Shown: positions 17,041 to 26,883, counted from the first letter of the stretch. The stretch: DNA of 64,000 nt from Chryseobacterium nepalense (GCF_023195755.1 NZ_CP096203.1:1-64000); one strand, 5' to 3'. Notes: generated by a model from the sequence alone, not told the origin. Numbers and translations: made by a program.

Positions 17041-18633
17041 ATGAACAATAAATATTTATATAAAAAGATTATTTTAGGATCTATTACATTAGGAACTCTG
17101 TTTTTCACAGGTTCATGTACACAAGATCTTGAAAGAGAACCTACCTTAGGATTAACTTCTTCTGTGTTATACAAAGATTTTAGTAATTATAAACCAGCTT
17201 TGGCTAAAATTTATGCCGGTCTTGCAATCGGGGGACAGGGAGACCAGAATAATGGTGATGCAAATACTGATATTGGAGGTATTGATGGAGGGTTTTCAAA
17301 CTATCTTCGTCAGATGTACAGTATGCAGGTTTTAACTACTGATGAAGCAGTTATAGCATGGGCAGACGCTGGTCTTCCGGAAATGCATAGCATGACTTGG
17401 AACGCTTCCAATCCTTTTGTGGCTGCAATTTATTATAGAATATTCAATGTAATTGCTGTGAGTAATGAATTTATTAAGAATACCACAGACGAAAAACTTT
17501 CTTCAAATGGTATTGCAGGTAATGATCTTACAGAAGCAAAATATATGCGTGCCGAAGCTCGTTTTTTAAGAGCACAATCATATTATCACGCATTGGATCT
17601 ATTTGGAAATGTCCCTTATGTAACAGAAACTACCGATATTATTAATACACCGCCTCCAAGAATTGTGAGAGCAGAGTTATTCAAATATGTAGAATCAGAA
17701 CTCTTAGCATGTGCTAATGAATTAAAAGATGCCAGAACAAATGAATATGGCAGGGCGGATAAAGCCGCAGCATGGGCATTATTAGCAAGATTATATCTTA
17801 ATGCTCAGGTGTATACAGGTACTGCAAGATATACAGACTGTATTACTTATTGTAATAAAGTTATCAGTGCAGGATATGCATTAAAAACAAACTACGCATC
17901 ACTATTTATGGCTGATAACAATGTAAGCAATCCTGAAGTTATTCTATCTGTAAATTATGATGGTACAAGTACCAGAACGTATGGAGGATCAACCTTCATG
18001 GTGCATGCTGCAGTTGGAGGGTCAATGCCTGCTTCGCAGTTTGGAATCAACGGAGGATGGGGTGGTTTAAGAACAACAAAGGCATTTGTTAATTTGTTCA
18101 CTCCCAATGATCAAAGAGGTAACTTTTATACCAGCGGACAGAATTTAGAAATAAATAATGTAAGTACGTTTACAGATGGATACGCATTCATAAAGTATAA
18201 AAATATTAAATTCTCAAACGGAGCTCCTGGTTCAGATGCTTCCGGTGATTTTGTAGATGCAGATATTCCTTTATACCGTTTAGCAGATATATATTTAATG
18301 TATGGTGAGGCAGTTGCAAGAGGGGGCTCCGGTGGTAGTACAGCTACGGCCTTGGGTTATGTGAATGCTTTGAGAACAAGAGCAGGGGCAAATACAGTTG
18401 GATCTATTAACACAGATTTCTTTTTGGATGAAAGAGCCAGAGAATTATCGTGGGAAGCAACTAGAAGAACAGATTTAATCCGTTACGGCAAGTTTACGTC
18501 TTCATCATATTTATGGCCATGGAAAGGAGGGGTGAAAGATGGAAAAGCAGTTGAGGATTATAGAAATCTATTTCCAATTCCTGCAAATGATATCGTGGCA
18601 AATCCTAATTTGATTCAAAATCCTGGATACTAA
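17041..18633 (+). CDS. SusD/RagB family glycan-binding lipoprotein
   Basis: This surface lipoprotein caps the SusC channel and binds glycan. The 530-residue protein has a lipobox ending in Cys26 (FFTGSC) and a signal II sequence before it. TPR-like helices include AKYMRAEARFLRAQSYYHALDLFGNVP, noted at about 166-192. The C-terminal DERARELSWEATRRTDLIRYGKF segment (about 465-487) is typical of SusD proteins. It lies between SusC and SusE in one operon. With GH13 and GH97 downstream, starch or maltodextrin is the likely ligand. Confidence 0.95.
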   Translation: MNNKYLYKKIILGSITLGTLFFTGSCTQDLEREPTLGLTSSVLYKDFSNYKPALAKIYAGLAIGGQGDQNNGDANTDIGGIDGGFSNYLRQMYSMQVLTTDEAVIAWADAGLPEMHSMTWNASNPFVAAIYYRIFNVIAVSNEFIKNTTDEKLSSNGIAGNDLTEAKYMRAEARFLRAQSYYHALDLFGNVPYVTETTDIINTPPPRIVRAELFKYVESELLACANELKDARTNEYGRADKAAAWALLARLYLNAQVYTGTARYTDCITYCNKVISAGYALKTNYASLFMADNNVSNPEVILSVNYDGTSTRTYGGSTFMVHAAVGGSMPASQFGINGGWGGLRTTKAFVNLFTPNDQRGNFYTSGQNLEINNVSTFTDGYAFIKYKNIKFSNGAPGSDASGDFVDADIPLYRLADIYLMYGEAVARGGSGGSTATALGYVNALRTRAGANTVGSINTDFFLDERARELSWEATRRTDLIRYGKFTSSSYLWPWKGGVKDGKAVEDYRNLFPIPANDIVANPNLIQNPGY

Positions 18634-18650
18634 TATTAAACACTTTAAAA

Positions 18651-19760
18651 ATGAAAAATATATTTAAATTTTTAGTTTTTGGGCTGATTGCAGTTATGCT
18701 TTTTTCATGTGAGAAAGATGAGGATCAGGCTGTTTTGCAAAAACCTTCTGCATCTACCCTTAAAGCAGATAAAGCTACTTTAGTTTTAATAAAAGATAAT
18801 GCATCTCAAACAGGTATTACATTCGATTGGACGAATCCTGATTATAGTGTTGCAGTAGCACAAAAAAATCAGCTCCAGATTGCAGTTAAAGGAACAAACT
18901 TTGCAACGCCAAAAAATGTTGATTTGGTAGACGGAACAAAAAAAGTTTCTTATACCGTTGCTGAATTTAATAATGTATTATTGGACGCAGGATTAGCACC
19001 TGGTGTTGCCACTGATATAGAAGTGAGATTATCTTCAAAGCTGGGAAGTTTTGATGCTGTCAAGTCTAATGTTGTTACTATTAAAGTGACACCTTATATT
19101 ACGGAGTACCCATCTTTCTACATTGTTGGTGATGCTTCAGCTGTAGGATGGAATGCGGGAGGATCTCAAATGCTTTATAAGAAAGATAATTTGTCAACTA
19201 TTTACACTTATCTGGAGAATGGTAAGTACTTTAGATTTTTAGGACAGCAGGATTGGAATGGACTGAATTATAGCCTTGATGTTGCAGGAATGAATGCCGG
19301 AAACAGGTATTTTAAAACATGGTCTACTAATTTATCGCCTTCAACCCCAGAAAATATGCAATTTACGGGTGCTTCCGGAATGTATAAAATCGTTATAGAT
19401 GCAGACGCTACTGTAAAGTCAATTACTGTTTCAGCTTCGCCGATCAATAATTGGAATCCTGCTAATTTGTATCTTGTAGGAACAGTGAACGGATGGAATT
19501 CCGGAACAGCTATTCCAATGACAAATTTAGGAAACGGGAAATTTGAGCATACTATCGCTCTTCCGGCTGCTTCAGAATTTAAATTTTTAGGGCAGCAAAG
19601 CTGGGGAGATCTTGACTGGGGAAATATTTCTGCTGATGGAAATACCGGTTATTTGGGTCCGAAAGGAAGTAATGGAAATATTAAATTTGACGGAACAGGA
19701 GGTAGTTATAAGATTTCTGTAGATATAAAATTAGGTACTTATAAAATACAGCCTTTGTAG
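18651..19760 (+). CDS. SusE-like starch-binding outer membrane lipoprotein
   Basis: The 369-residue lipoprotein has its lipobox cysteine at residue 20 (MLFSC). Its N-terminal SusE-type domain (about 30-150) starts with KPSASTLKADKATLVL. Two tandem C-terminal beta-sandwich modules follow, starting near FYIVGDASAVGWNAGGSQ (about 160) and LYLVGTVNGWNSGTAIPM (about 275). These repeats match the starch-binding modules of SusE/SusF. Proteins of this type hold starch at the cell surface and are not needed for catalysis. A hairpin follows the stop and may reduce transcription into the GH97 gene. Confidence 0.9.
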   Translation: MKNIFKFLVFGLIAVMLFSCEKDEDQAVLQKPSASTLKADKATLVLIKDNASQTGITFDWTNPDYSVAVAQKNQLQIAVKGTNFATPKNVDLVDGTKKVSYTVAEFNNVLLDAGLAPGVATDIEVRLSSKLGSFDAVKSNVVTIKVTPYITEYPSFYIVGDASAVGWNAGGSQMLYKKDNLSTIYTYLENGKYFRFLGQQDWNGLNYSLDVAGMNAGNRYFKTWSTNLSPSTPENMQFTGASGMYKIVIDADATVKSITVSASPINNWNPANLYLVGTVNGWNSGTAIPMTNLGNGKFEHTIALPAASEFKFLGQQSWGDLDWGNISADGNTGYLGPKGSNGNIKFDGTGGSYKISVDIKLGTYKIQPL

Positions 19761-19787
19761 GGTGAAATTATATTAAATTTACATAGC

Positions 19788-19820
19788 AAAGTGTTGCTGA
19801 AAAGCAGCACTTTCTTTATT
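19788..19820 (+). terminator. Hairpin between susE and the GH97 gene
   Basis: AAAGTGTTGCT (19788-19798) and AGCAGCACTTT (19803-19813) form a stable 11-bp stem with a GAAA loop, followed by a T-rich stretch. It is either a partial terminator that lowers expression of the hydrolase genes or a 3' stabiliser of the susCDE mRNA. Confidence 0.65.
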
Positions 19821-19844
19821 TTTAAAAGTTTATAAATAATCATT

Positions 19845-22001
19845 ATGAAGAAAATTACAGTGGGAGCGTTATTGTTCTCAACAATGTTTGTTGGTATTAA
19901 TGCCCAATCCTTACAATCTCCTGACGGGAAGTTTGAAATGAACTTCCAGCTGAAGCAGGGAATTCCGTATTACAATCTGAAATACAATGGCAGTGTAGTG
20001 GTGGAGGATTCTAAATTGGGGCTGAGATTATTTAAAGATACCGCCATTAAATTTGCCTCGGAGATTGCTAAACCCGAAGATGCCAAATTTGACCTCAATA
20101 ACGGCTTTACCAAAACAGAAGAAAAAAAGGATTCTAAAAATGAAACCTGGCAGCCTGTGTTGGGAGAGAAAAAAAATTATGTCAATCAATACAATGAACT
20201 GGCGGTAACCCTTCATCAGGACGCTACAGATAGAAATATTGTGGTTAAGTTCAGGCTGTTCAATGACGGATTAGGATTTCGGTATGAATTTCCACAACAG
20301 AAAAACTTGAATTATTTTGTGATCCGTGAAGAAGACTCGGAAATTGATTTTCCAACGGATATGAAAGCATGGTGGATTGCAGCGGATTATGACTCCCAGG
20401 AATACCAGCCGCAGACAACAAAAATCTCTGAAATTCCGGTGAGATGGCCGAATTCATTCGACAGTAATGCGTCGCAGCAAATGGTGCCAAATGCCGTTCA
20501 GTCGCCTTTAATGCTGAAAAAAGAAGGTAAAGATCCTTTGTACGTAAATGTTGGAGAGGCAGCGGTGTTAAATTATCCTGCTTCACATCTTGAAGTAGAT
20601 CCGGTTAATTTTAAATTTAAAACACACTTAACTCCCGACAGACAGGGTGCAAAAGGATATATCCAAACCTCTTCCGTTTCCCCGTGGAGAACAATCATCG
20701 TTTCCCCGAAAGCTGAAGAAGTTTTAGCATCTAAAATGATGTTTAACCTGAATGAACCTACAAAATATACCGATACTTCATACATTCACCCTACAAAATA
20801 CATGGGCGTCTGGTGGGAAATGATCATCGGGAAGTCACAGTGGGCATATTCCACAGCTGAAAACGTTCATATCGGAGTGACGGATTTTTCCAAATTAACA
20901 CCTAACGGAAAACATGCCGCGAATAATACGAAGGTAAAAGAATACATCGATTTTGCGGCAGCCAACGGTTTTGGCGGATTACTTATCGAAGGATGGAATG
21001 CCGGCTGGGAAGATTGGTTTGGACACTCAAAAGAATTTGTTTTCGATTTCATCACACCTTATCCTGATTTTGATATCAAAATGCTGAATGAATATGCACA
21101 TTCAAAAGGAATAAAGCTTATCATGCACCATGAAACTTCAGGTTCGGCCACGAACTATGAAAGATGGGCAGACAAAGCCTTCAAATTAATGAATGACTAT
21201 GGTTATGATGCCGTGAAAACAGGTTATGTAGGAGACATCATACCAAGAGGTGAACATCATTATTCCCAGTGGACGATCAATCATTTCTATAGAATTGCAG
21301 AAAAAGCGAATGAATATAAAATCATGGTGAATTCTCACGAATCGGTAAGACCCGGAGGAGAGAGCAGAACGTACCCGAACTGGATCTCCGCAGAAGCAGC
21401 AAGAGGAACAGAATTTGAAGCCTTTGCAGGAAATAATCCGGATCACCAGACAATTCTTCCGTTCACGAGATGGATGGGAGGACCAATGGACTATACACCG
21501 GGAATTTTCCAGACGAAACTGGATTATTATTTCCCGGGAGACAATCGTTTTGTAAAAACAACGCTGGTAAAACAGCTCGCTTTGTATGTGGTGATGTACA
21601 TGCCGCTTCAGATGGCTGCAGATTTACCGGAGAATTACCAGAAACACATGGATGCTTTCCAGTTTATTAAAGATGTCGCTGCAGACTGGGATGATACGAA
21701 GATTTTATCGGCAGAGCCGGGAGATTATATCATCACGGCCAGAAAAGCAAAGGGCACAGAAAACTGGTTCGTAGGAGGAATCACCGACGAAAACAAACGT
21801 GAATACACGGTAGATTTTTCATTTTTAGATAAAGGAAAAAAATACGAAGCCACGATTTATGAAGATGGGAAAGATGCGGATTACATCAACAATCCACAGA
21901 GTTACAATATCTACAAAAAACAGATCACAAGTAAGTCTAAAATCAATTTTAAAATGGTGAGAAGTGGCGGTTTCGCAATCTCTATCAAGCCTGTAAAATA
22001 A
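19845..22001 (+). CDS. Glycoside hydrolase family 97 alpha-glucosidase (SusB-like)
   Basis: This periplasmic enzyme releases glucose from maltooligosaccharides. The 718-residue protein has a signal peptide (ending near INAQ, residues 18-21), an N-terminal super-sandwich, a central TIM barrel and a C-terminal sandwich. Barrel landmarks are GLLIEGWNAGWEDWFG (about 378-393), IKLIMHHETSG (about 423-433), the NSHESVRPGGE segment near 498 and LPFTRWMGGPMDYTPG near 538. The glutamate pattern fits the inverting SusB-type subgroup, but I did not align it. It sits in the Sus locus with a hairpin on each side. Confidence 0.93.
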   Translation: MKKITVGALLFSTMFVGINAQSLQSPDGKFEMNFQLKQGIPYYNLKYNGSVVVEDSKLGLRLFKDTAIKFASEIAKPEDAKFDLNNGFTKTEEKKDSKNETWQPVLGEKKNYVNQYNELAVTLHQDATDRNIVVKFRLFNDGLGFRYEFPQQKNLNYFVIREEDSEIDFPTDMKAWWIAADYDSQEYQPQTTKISEIPVRWPNSFDSNASQQMVPNAVQSPLMLKKEGKDPLYVNVGEAAVLNYPASHLEVDPVNFKFKTHLTPDRQGAKGYIQTSSVSPWRTIIVSPKAEEVLASKMMFNLNEPTKYTDTSYIHPTKYMGVWWEMIIGKSQWAYSTAENVHIGVTDFSKLTPNGKHAANNTKVKEYIDFAAANGFGGLLIEGWNAGWEDWFGHSKEFVFDFITPYPDFDIKMLNEYAHSKGIKLIMHHETSGSATNYERWADKAFKLMNDYGYDAVKTGYVGDIIPRGEHHYSQWTINHFYRIAEKANEYKIMVNSHESVRPGGESRTYPNWISAEAARGTEFEAFAGNNPDHQTILPFTRWMGGPMDYTPGIFQTKLDYYFPGDNRFVKTTLVKQLALYVVMYMPLQMAADLPENYQKHMDAFQFIKDVAADWDDTKILSAEPGDYIITARKAKGTENWFVGGITDENKREYTVDFSFLDKGKKYEATIYEDGKDADYINNPQSYNIYKKQITSKSKINFKMVRSGGFAISIKPVK

Positions 22002-22013
22002 TTTTAAATAATT

Positions 22014-22046
22014 AAAACCTTACAGATTATTCTGTAGGGTTTTTTT
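22014..22046 (+). terminator. Terminator after the GH97 gene
   Basis: AACCTTACAGA pairs with TCTGTAGGGTT (one G-U) around a TTAT loop, followed by seven Ts. It lies between the GH97 and DoxX genes, so the genes from 22060 may form a separate or partly read-through unit. Confidence 0.8.
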
Positions 22047-22059
22047 AACACAAACTCCT

Positions 22060-22539
22060 ATGATAAAAAGAATTATAAATCCCATTCAAATGCCGTTTTG
22101 GTGGCAGGATTTTCTGTTTACTATTCCCAGAATAGTGTGTGGATATTTACTGACTAGCGACTTTGGAGCTGCAAAATTTGGCTTGCCATGGTCTCCGGAA
22201 GATAACAATTTGAAATTTTTTGAGGTAGCTTTCTGGTTTCCAAATGATGTTTCTGAATACGGAGGAATTTTTGCAATGTTTCCCGCATTCTTTGCGTGGA
22301 TGGGAGCATTCAGTGAAGGAGTGGGAGGAATTTTTTTATTATTGGGACTGTTTACCAGACCTTTCGCAGTTCTTATTTTCATTACCATGTTCGTAGCTGC
22401 ATTTTTTCAGCAGGCCAATCAGGGTGTCTGGAATATGTTGCCGGCAATGGGAATTATGTGGTTGAGCTTATTTTATATCATTTTAGGCTCAGGAAGATTG
22501 GGATTAGATTATCTAATTGCTAAAAAAATGAGCAGATGA
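22060..22539 (+). CDS. DoxX family membrane protein
   Basis: The 159-residue protein has four hydrophobic segments and the DoxX-like layout. An early PRIVCGYLLTSDFGAAKFG segment is followed by GAFSEGVGGIFLLLGLFTRPFAVLIFITMFVAAFF (about 88-122). DoxX proteins are poorly defined inner-membrane proteins, some linked to redox complexes. Its place inside a starch locus is odd. It overlaps the next lipoprotein gene by four bases (ATGA), which indicates translational coupling. Confidence 0.83.
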   Translation: MIKRIINPIQMPFWWQDFLFTIPRIVCGYLLTSDFGAAKFGLPWSPEDNNLKFFEVAFWFPNDVSEYGGIFAMFPAFFAWMGAFSEGVGGIFLLLGLFTRPFAVLIFITMFVAAFFQQANQGVWNMLPAMGIMWLSLFYIILGSGRLGLDYLIAKKMSR

Positions 22540-22895
22540 ATAAAATAGTACTTCTTATAATCTCTTGTTTTATAGTGAGTGGCTGCGTTCAGAAGGCATA
22601 TAAGCAGACTGTAATTTACACCCTCAAAGTTCCCGCCCAGACAGAAGTTAAATCCATTGGGATAAGAGGAAACGATAAACCCTTGAGCTGGGAGCAGGAT
22701 ACCAGACTCGAAAAAATAAATGGCGATAATGTATATCAGGCGAAAGTCACCTATTTAACGGGTTATAAATTCACGGAAGTAAAATTTACATTGAATGGAG
22801 AATATGAACTTCAAAATATGCCGAATCGGAGGGTGGAATTTAAAAATTCGGGGATAACATATTACAATGCAGTTTTTAATCAGCCAGTAAAATAA
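22536..22895 (+). CDS. Small lipoprotein, possible glycan-binding beta-sandwich
   Basis: The 119-residue product has a short signal sequence with a lipobox cysteine at residue 17 (VSGC). The mature part is beta-rich, with TLKVPAQTEVKSIGIRGNDKPLSW then an FTEVKFTLNGEYELQNMPNR segment. This loosely resembles a CBM20/48-type starch-binding sandwich (xLRGNxxPLSWxxxxxL), which is an inference. Its start overlaps the end of the DoxX gene, and the GH13 gene follows 37 bases later, so it probably belongs to the starch locus. Confidence 0.65.
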   Translation: MNKIVLLIISCFIVSGCVQKAYKQTVIYTLKVPAQTEVKSIGIRGNDKPLSWEQDTRLEKINGDNVYQAKVTYLTGYKFTEVKFTLNGEYELQNMPNRRVEFKNSGITYYNAVFNQPVK

Positions 22896-22932
22896 TATTT
22901 AAAATCACTCATGTAATTTTTAATAAATAATT

Positions 22933-24786
22933 ATGTATCAGAAATTTATATATACAGCTTCACTTTTTGCTTCATCTTTATTTTTTTCACAAATTCAAAA
23001 AGTAGAACCTGCTTTTTGGTGGAAAGGGATGAAAAACTCTGAACTTCAGATTTTGGTTTATGGAAAAAACATTGCCAATGATCAGATTGAGCTTTCAGAC
23101 GGAGTTCAGATTAAGGATATTCAAAAGGTTGAAAATCCGAACTATGTATTTGTAACAGTAAATACTGCTGAAATAAACGTTCCGAAATTCAATATTAATA
23201 TTAAGAAAGGAAAAAAGAACATCAGTACCTACACTTATGAACTAAAACAAAGACAGTCTAATTCCGCAACAAGGGAATCCTTTACCTCGAAAGATGTAAT
23301 GTACCTGATTATGCCCGACCGTTTTGCCAACGGTGATGAGAAAAACGATTCGAATCCTCAACTAACGGAAAAAGCAAACCGAAGTCTTCCCGGCGGACGC
23401 CATGGCGGAGATTTGCGAGGAATCATCAATAACCTCGACTATATTCAAAACCTGGGAGCAACGGCAGTATGGCTCACCCCTGTGAATGAAGACAACGAAA
23501 AAGTGTATTCTTACCATGGTTATGCACAAACCGATTTATATAAAATCGATGCAAGATATGGCACCAATGAAGAATATCGAGAACTTTCACAAAAATTAAA
23601 TAAAAGGAATATGAAACTGGTGATGGATTACGTCACTAATCATTGGGGAGTTTCGCATTGGATGATCAAAGATTTGCCGACAAAGGATTGGATTCACTGG
23701 TTTGAAGATGGTGAAAACGGATTTAAACGGTCCAATTACAAAACGACTACCCAGTTTGATACCAATGCTTCTGATATTGACAAAAAAATTGCTCTCGACG
23801 GCTGGTTCGATACCACAATGCCGGACATCAATCAAAAGAATCCGTTGGTTCTGAAGTATCTCACACAAAACGCAATCTGGTGGATAGAATACGCCGAACT
23901 GGGAGGTTTTCGTGTAGATACCTATCCTTACAATGATAAAGAAGCCATGGCCAAATGGGCAAAAGCCATTACCGATGAATATCCCAATTTTAATATCGTA
24001 GGAGAGACATGGCTAAGTACGGCTGGTCATATTTCAGCATGGCAAAAAAATTCTAAAACAGGTGAGGCCGCAAATTACAATTCATATCTCCCGTCTGTTA
24101 TGGATTTTATGCTGTATGGAGATCTGCCGAAAGCACTTAAAGAAAAAGACGGCTGGGACAGCGGCATGAACAGGATTTACAATACCTTATCCAGCGATTT
24201 TCTTTATCCTGACATCAACAATGTAATGATTTTCTTTGAAAATCACGATACCGAAAGATGGAACGAAATATTTAACGAGGATCCGAAAGCATATCAGTTG
24301 GGATTAACCCTGCTTTCAACCGTTCGCGGAATTCCGCAGATTTATTACGGTTCGGAAGTAGGAATGAGGGGTGACAAAAACAAAGGCGGTGATGCAGATA
24401 TTAGAAGAGACTTTCCCGGCGGCTGGAAGTCTGATAAGCAAAATGCATTTAATCCTTCGTCGCAGACGCCCGGGCAAAAAGAATTTTATCAGTTTACTCA
24501 AAAGCTCCTAAACTGGAGAAAAGGAAAAGAAGTCATCCATACCGGAAAAACCAAAAATTTCGTTCCGCAGAATAATGTTTTTGTATATTTTAGATACAAT
24601 GAAAAAGAAAGTGTGATGGTTATTTTAAATAATAATGAAACAGAGCAGACATTGGATTTGAAGCATTTTGCTGAATCATTAAAAGGATTTTCAAAAGGAA
24701 AAGATATCATCTCCGACAAAGACTTTTCATTGCAAAACAACTTAGTCATACCCGCTAAAACATCTATGATTATTGAATTAAAGTAA
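22933..24786 (+). CDS. Glycoside hydrolase family 13 alpha-amylase/neopullulanase-like
   Basis: This periplasmic enzyme cuts alpha-1,4 (and possibly alpha-1,6) glucans. The 617-residue protein has a signal peptide (to about residue 19) and an N-terminal cyclomaltodextrinase-type sandwich (about 22-105). The GH13 barrel and a C-terminal beta domain follow. All core motifs are present: DYVTNH at 232-237, the nucleophile D329 in GGFRVDTY, the acid/base E358 in NIVGETW, and the third acid D439 in FFENHDTER. It is the SusA counterpart of the locus. Substrate range cannot be fixed by eye. Confidence 0.95.
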   Translation: MYQKFIYTASLFASSLFFSQIQKVEPAFWWKGMKNSELQILVYGKNIANDQIELSDGVQIKDIQKVENPNYVFVTVNTAEINVPKFNINIKKGKKNISTYTYELKQRQSNSATRESFTSKDVMYLIMPDRFANGDEKNDSNPQLTEKANRSLPGGRHGGDLRGIINNLDYIQNLGATAVWLTPVNEDNEKVYSYHGYAQTDLYKIDARYGTNEEYRELSQKLNKRNMKLVMDYVTNHWGVSHWMIKDLPTKDWIHWFEDGENGFKRSNYKTTTQFDTNASDIDKKIALDGWFDTTMPDINQKNPLVLKYLTQNAIWWIEYAELGGFRVDTYPYNDKEAMAKWAKAITDEYPNFNIVGETWLSTAGHISAWQKNSKTGEAANYNSYLPSVMDFMLYGDLPKALKEKDGWDSGMNRIYNTLSSDFLYPDINNVMIFFENHDTERWNEIFNEDPKAYQLGLTLLSTVRGIPQIYYGSEVGMRGDKNKGGDADIRRDFPGGWKSDKQNAFNPSSQTPGQKEFYQFTQKLLNWRKGKEVIHTGKTKNFVPQNNVFVYFRYNEKESVMVILNNNETEQTLDLKHFAESLKGFSKGKDIISDKDFSLQNNLVIPAKTSMIIELK

Positions 24787-24807
24787 CTTAAAAATATATT
24801 CATTCAC

Positions 24808-24884
24808 TTTGCTGAGTGAAACGCCTTTGCGAACGAAAATATTAAGTAAAATTACAAAAATTCTTAGCGCTCTTGCGTTAAAAA
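24808..24884. repeat. Interspersed CTTTGCTGAGTG...CTTTGCGTTAAAA repeat, copy 1
   Basis: This element starts CTTTGCTGAGTG, passes through CCTTTGCGAACGAAAA and ends TTCTTAGCGCTCTTGCGTTAAAAA. A second copy at 32088-32187 shares the three blocks but has an extra insertion. Shorter relatives of the last block occur at 35645-35674 and 46569-46588. It fills the spacer between the GH13 and NTF2-like genes. Confidence 0.65.
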
Positions 24885-24896
24885 CAAAAATTATAT

Positions 24897-25409
24897 ATGA
24901 AAAAAACAACAATATTCTTTACATTAATCATATGTATATTGAGCTTTACGACCATTTCGGCTCAAGCCAAATTTGAAAAAGAAAAAACAGAAATCGGGAC
25001 AATGTTAGACGGATTCAACGTCGCTGCAGCAAAAGCTGATTTTAACACTTATTTCAATTATTTTGCTGAAGAATCAACATATATAGGAACCGATGCTACC
25101 GAAGTCTGGGATAAAAAAGCCTTTATGAATTGGGCCAAACCTTATTTTGATAAAAACAAAACCTGGAACTTCACTTCACTAAAAAGAAATATCTATTTTA
25201 GTAAAGACGGAAAAATCGCTTGGTTTGATGAACTTTTGGATACTCAAATGAAAATCTGCCGGGGTTCAGGAGTTGTTGAAAAAATAAACGGACAGTGGAA
25301 AGTAAAACAGTATGTACTTTCCGTAACAGTTCCAAATGATGTTGTAGATAAAGTGGTGGAAATAAAAGCTCCGATAGAAGATATATTAATTCAAAAAATG
25401 AAGCAATAA
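24897..25409 (+). CDS. Secreted NTF2-like (DUF4440/SnoaL-type) protein
   Basis: The 170-residue protein has a signal peptide (ending near ISAQ, residues 20-23) and an NTF2-like pattern. It shows KTEIGTMLDGFNVAAAKADFNTYFNYFAEESTYIGTDATEVW and a late GSGVVEKINGQWKVKQYVLSV strand pair, given here only as landmarks near residues 31-72 and 121-141. Function is unknown. Its stop overlaps the start of the sugar MFS gene by one base, so the two are translationally coupled and probably part of the starch locus. A related secreted protein is encoded at 1996. Confidence 0.75.
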   Translation: MKKTTIFFTLIICILSFTTISAQAKFEKEKTEIGTMLDGFNVAAAKADFNTYFNYFAEESTYIGTDATEVWDKKAFMNWAKPYFDKNKTWNFTSLKRNIYFSKDGKIAWFDELLDTQMKICRGSGVVEKINGQWKVKQYVLSVTVPNDVVDKVVEIKAPIEDILIQKMKQ

Positions 25410-26827
25410 TGGCAGAAATGACAGGAAAATACAATAAGGGTGAATTTGGCAAAATGAAAAAGCCGAACTTATCAATGCTTCAGATCATCAATATGAGCAT
25501 GGGATTCTTAGGAATCCAGATGGCATTTGGATTACAGAACGGAAATGCAAGCCGGATTTTGGCAAATTTTGGAGCAGATGTTCACGAGTTGTCATGGTTT
25601 TGGCTGGTGGCTCCTATAACGGGATTGATTGTACAGCCAATTATTGGTCACATGGGAGACAATACCTGGAGTCCGCTGGGAAGAAGAAAACCTTATTTTT
25701 TAATAGGAGCGGTTTTGTGTGCAATCGGACTGGTAATGCTTCCTAATGCTGCTTCTGCAACGCAGATGATGGCGGCAAATGTCCTGCTGATGGCTGTAAT
25801 TTTTCTTGCCATGATGGATGCGTCCATTAATGTGGCTATGGAACCTTTCCGTGCTTTAGTGGGAGATATGCTGCCGAAACATCAGGCAACCATCGGATTT
25901 TCAGTTCAGACAATTCTAATTGGAATCGGAGCGGTTATTGGGTCAGATCTGCCGGGATGGCTTAGTAAATTGGGCGTTTCCAATGAGGCACCCAAAGGAT
26001 TCGTAGCAGATAATGTGATTTATTCTTTCTACATTGGAGCAGTTGTTCTTTTGATATCAATTTTATACACCATTATTTCCACCAAAGAATACTCACCGGA
26101 GGAGTTTGCCTCTTTTGAAGGCGGAAAAGAAATTGTAGAAGAAAAATCTAAACTTTCGGATATCTTTAAAGATTTTGCTAATGTACCTTCCCAAATGAAA
26201 AAATTAGGAATTGTACAGTTCTTTTCCTGGTTTGCTTTGTTTACCATGTGGGTTTTTACAACAAGTGCTTTGGCAACCCATCATTTCGGGCTTTCACCGG
26301 ACGATACCCATTCTGCGGAATTTAACAAAGCCGGAGATTTAACGGGAAGCTTATTCGGAAGCTATAATTTCTATGCCATTTTCTTTGCTTTTGCTTTAAC
26401 ACCGATTGCAAAATTTATAGGTAAAAAACAGACCCATGCGTTAGCCCTGACTTGTGGAGGACTGGGACTGATTGCCATGTATTTTATTAAAGACATTCAT
26501 TATCTGTGGATTTCAATGGTTGGACTGGGATTTGCCTGGGCAAGTATTTTAGCCATGCCTTACGCGATGCTGATCGATTCAATTCCACAAAAGAAAATGG
26601 GGGTTTATATGGGAATTTTCAACTTTTTTATCGTGATTCCTCAGATCATCAACGGGATTTTCGGGGGACCGATTGTAAGTGGGATTTTCGGCAAAATGGC
26701 CATTGATTATATCGTAGTCGGTGGAATCTGTATGCTGTTGGGAGCTGTTTTAACTATGGTTTTTATTAAATCTGAACATGATTCGCCAAAGGAAATTGAA
26801 GAAGAAATTAAGCAGGTACATTTTTAA
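25409..26827 (+). CDS. MFS sugar transporter (SLC45/GPH-like)
   Basis: This inner-membrane permease probably carries maltose or glucose into the cytoplasm as the last step of the starch locus. The 472-residue protein has about 12 hydrophobic segments and a cytoplasmic loop near residues 225-265. The early MSMGFLGIQMAFGLQNGNASRI segment and LVAPITGLIVQPIIGHMGDNTWSPLGRRKPY (about 68-99) are features of the SLC45-type sugar:cation symporters that cluster with SusB and GH13 genes in Bacteroidetes. The start overlaps the preceding stop by one base. A terminator follows. Confidence 0.9.
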   Translation: MAEMTGKYNKGEFGKMKKPNLSMLQIINMSMGFLGIQMAFGLQNGNASRILANFGADVHELSWFWLVAPITGLIVQPIIGHMGDNTWSPLGRRKPYFLIGAVLCAIGLVMLPNAASATQMMAANVLLMAVIFLAMMDASINVAMEPFRALVGDMLPKHQATIGFSVQTILIGIGAVIGSDLPGWLSKLGVSNEAPKGFVADNVIYSFYIGAVVLLISILYTIISTKEYSPEEFASFEGGKEIVEEKSKLSDIFKDFANVPSQMKKLGIVQFFSWFALFTMWVFTTSALATHHFGLSPDDTHSAEFNKAGDLTGSLFGSYNFYAIFFAFALTPIAKFIGKKQTHALALTCGGLGLIAMYFIKDIHYLWISMVGLGFAWASILAMPYAMLIDSIPQKKMGVYMGIFNFFIVIPQIINGIFGGPIVSGIFGKMAIDYIVVGGICMLLGAVLTMVFIKSEHDSPKEIEEEIKQVHF

Positions 26828-26883
26828 AGTTAATAACCTTTAATTTCAGTTTAATCAATTAAAAATCAAACAAAAAATAACGG

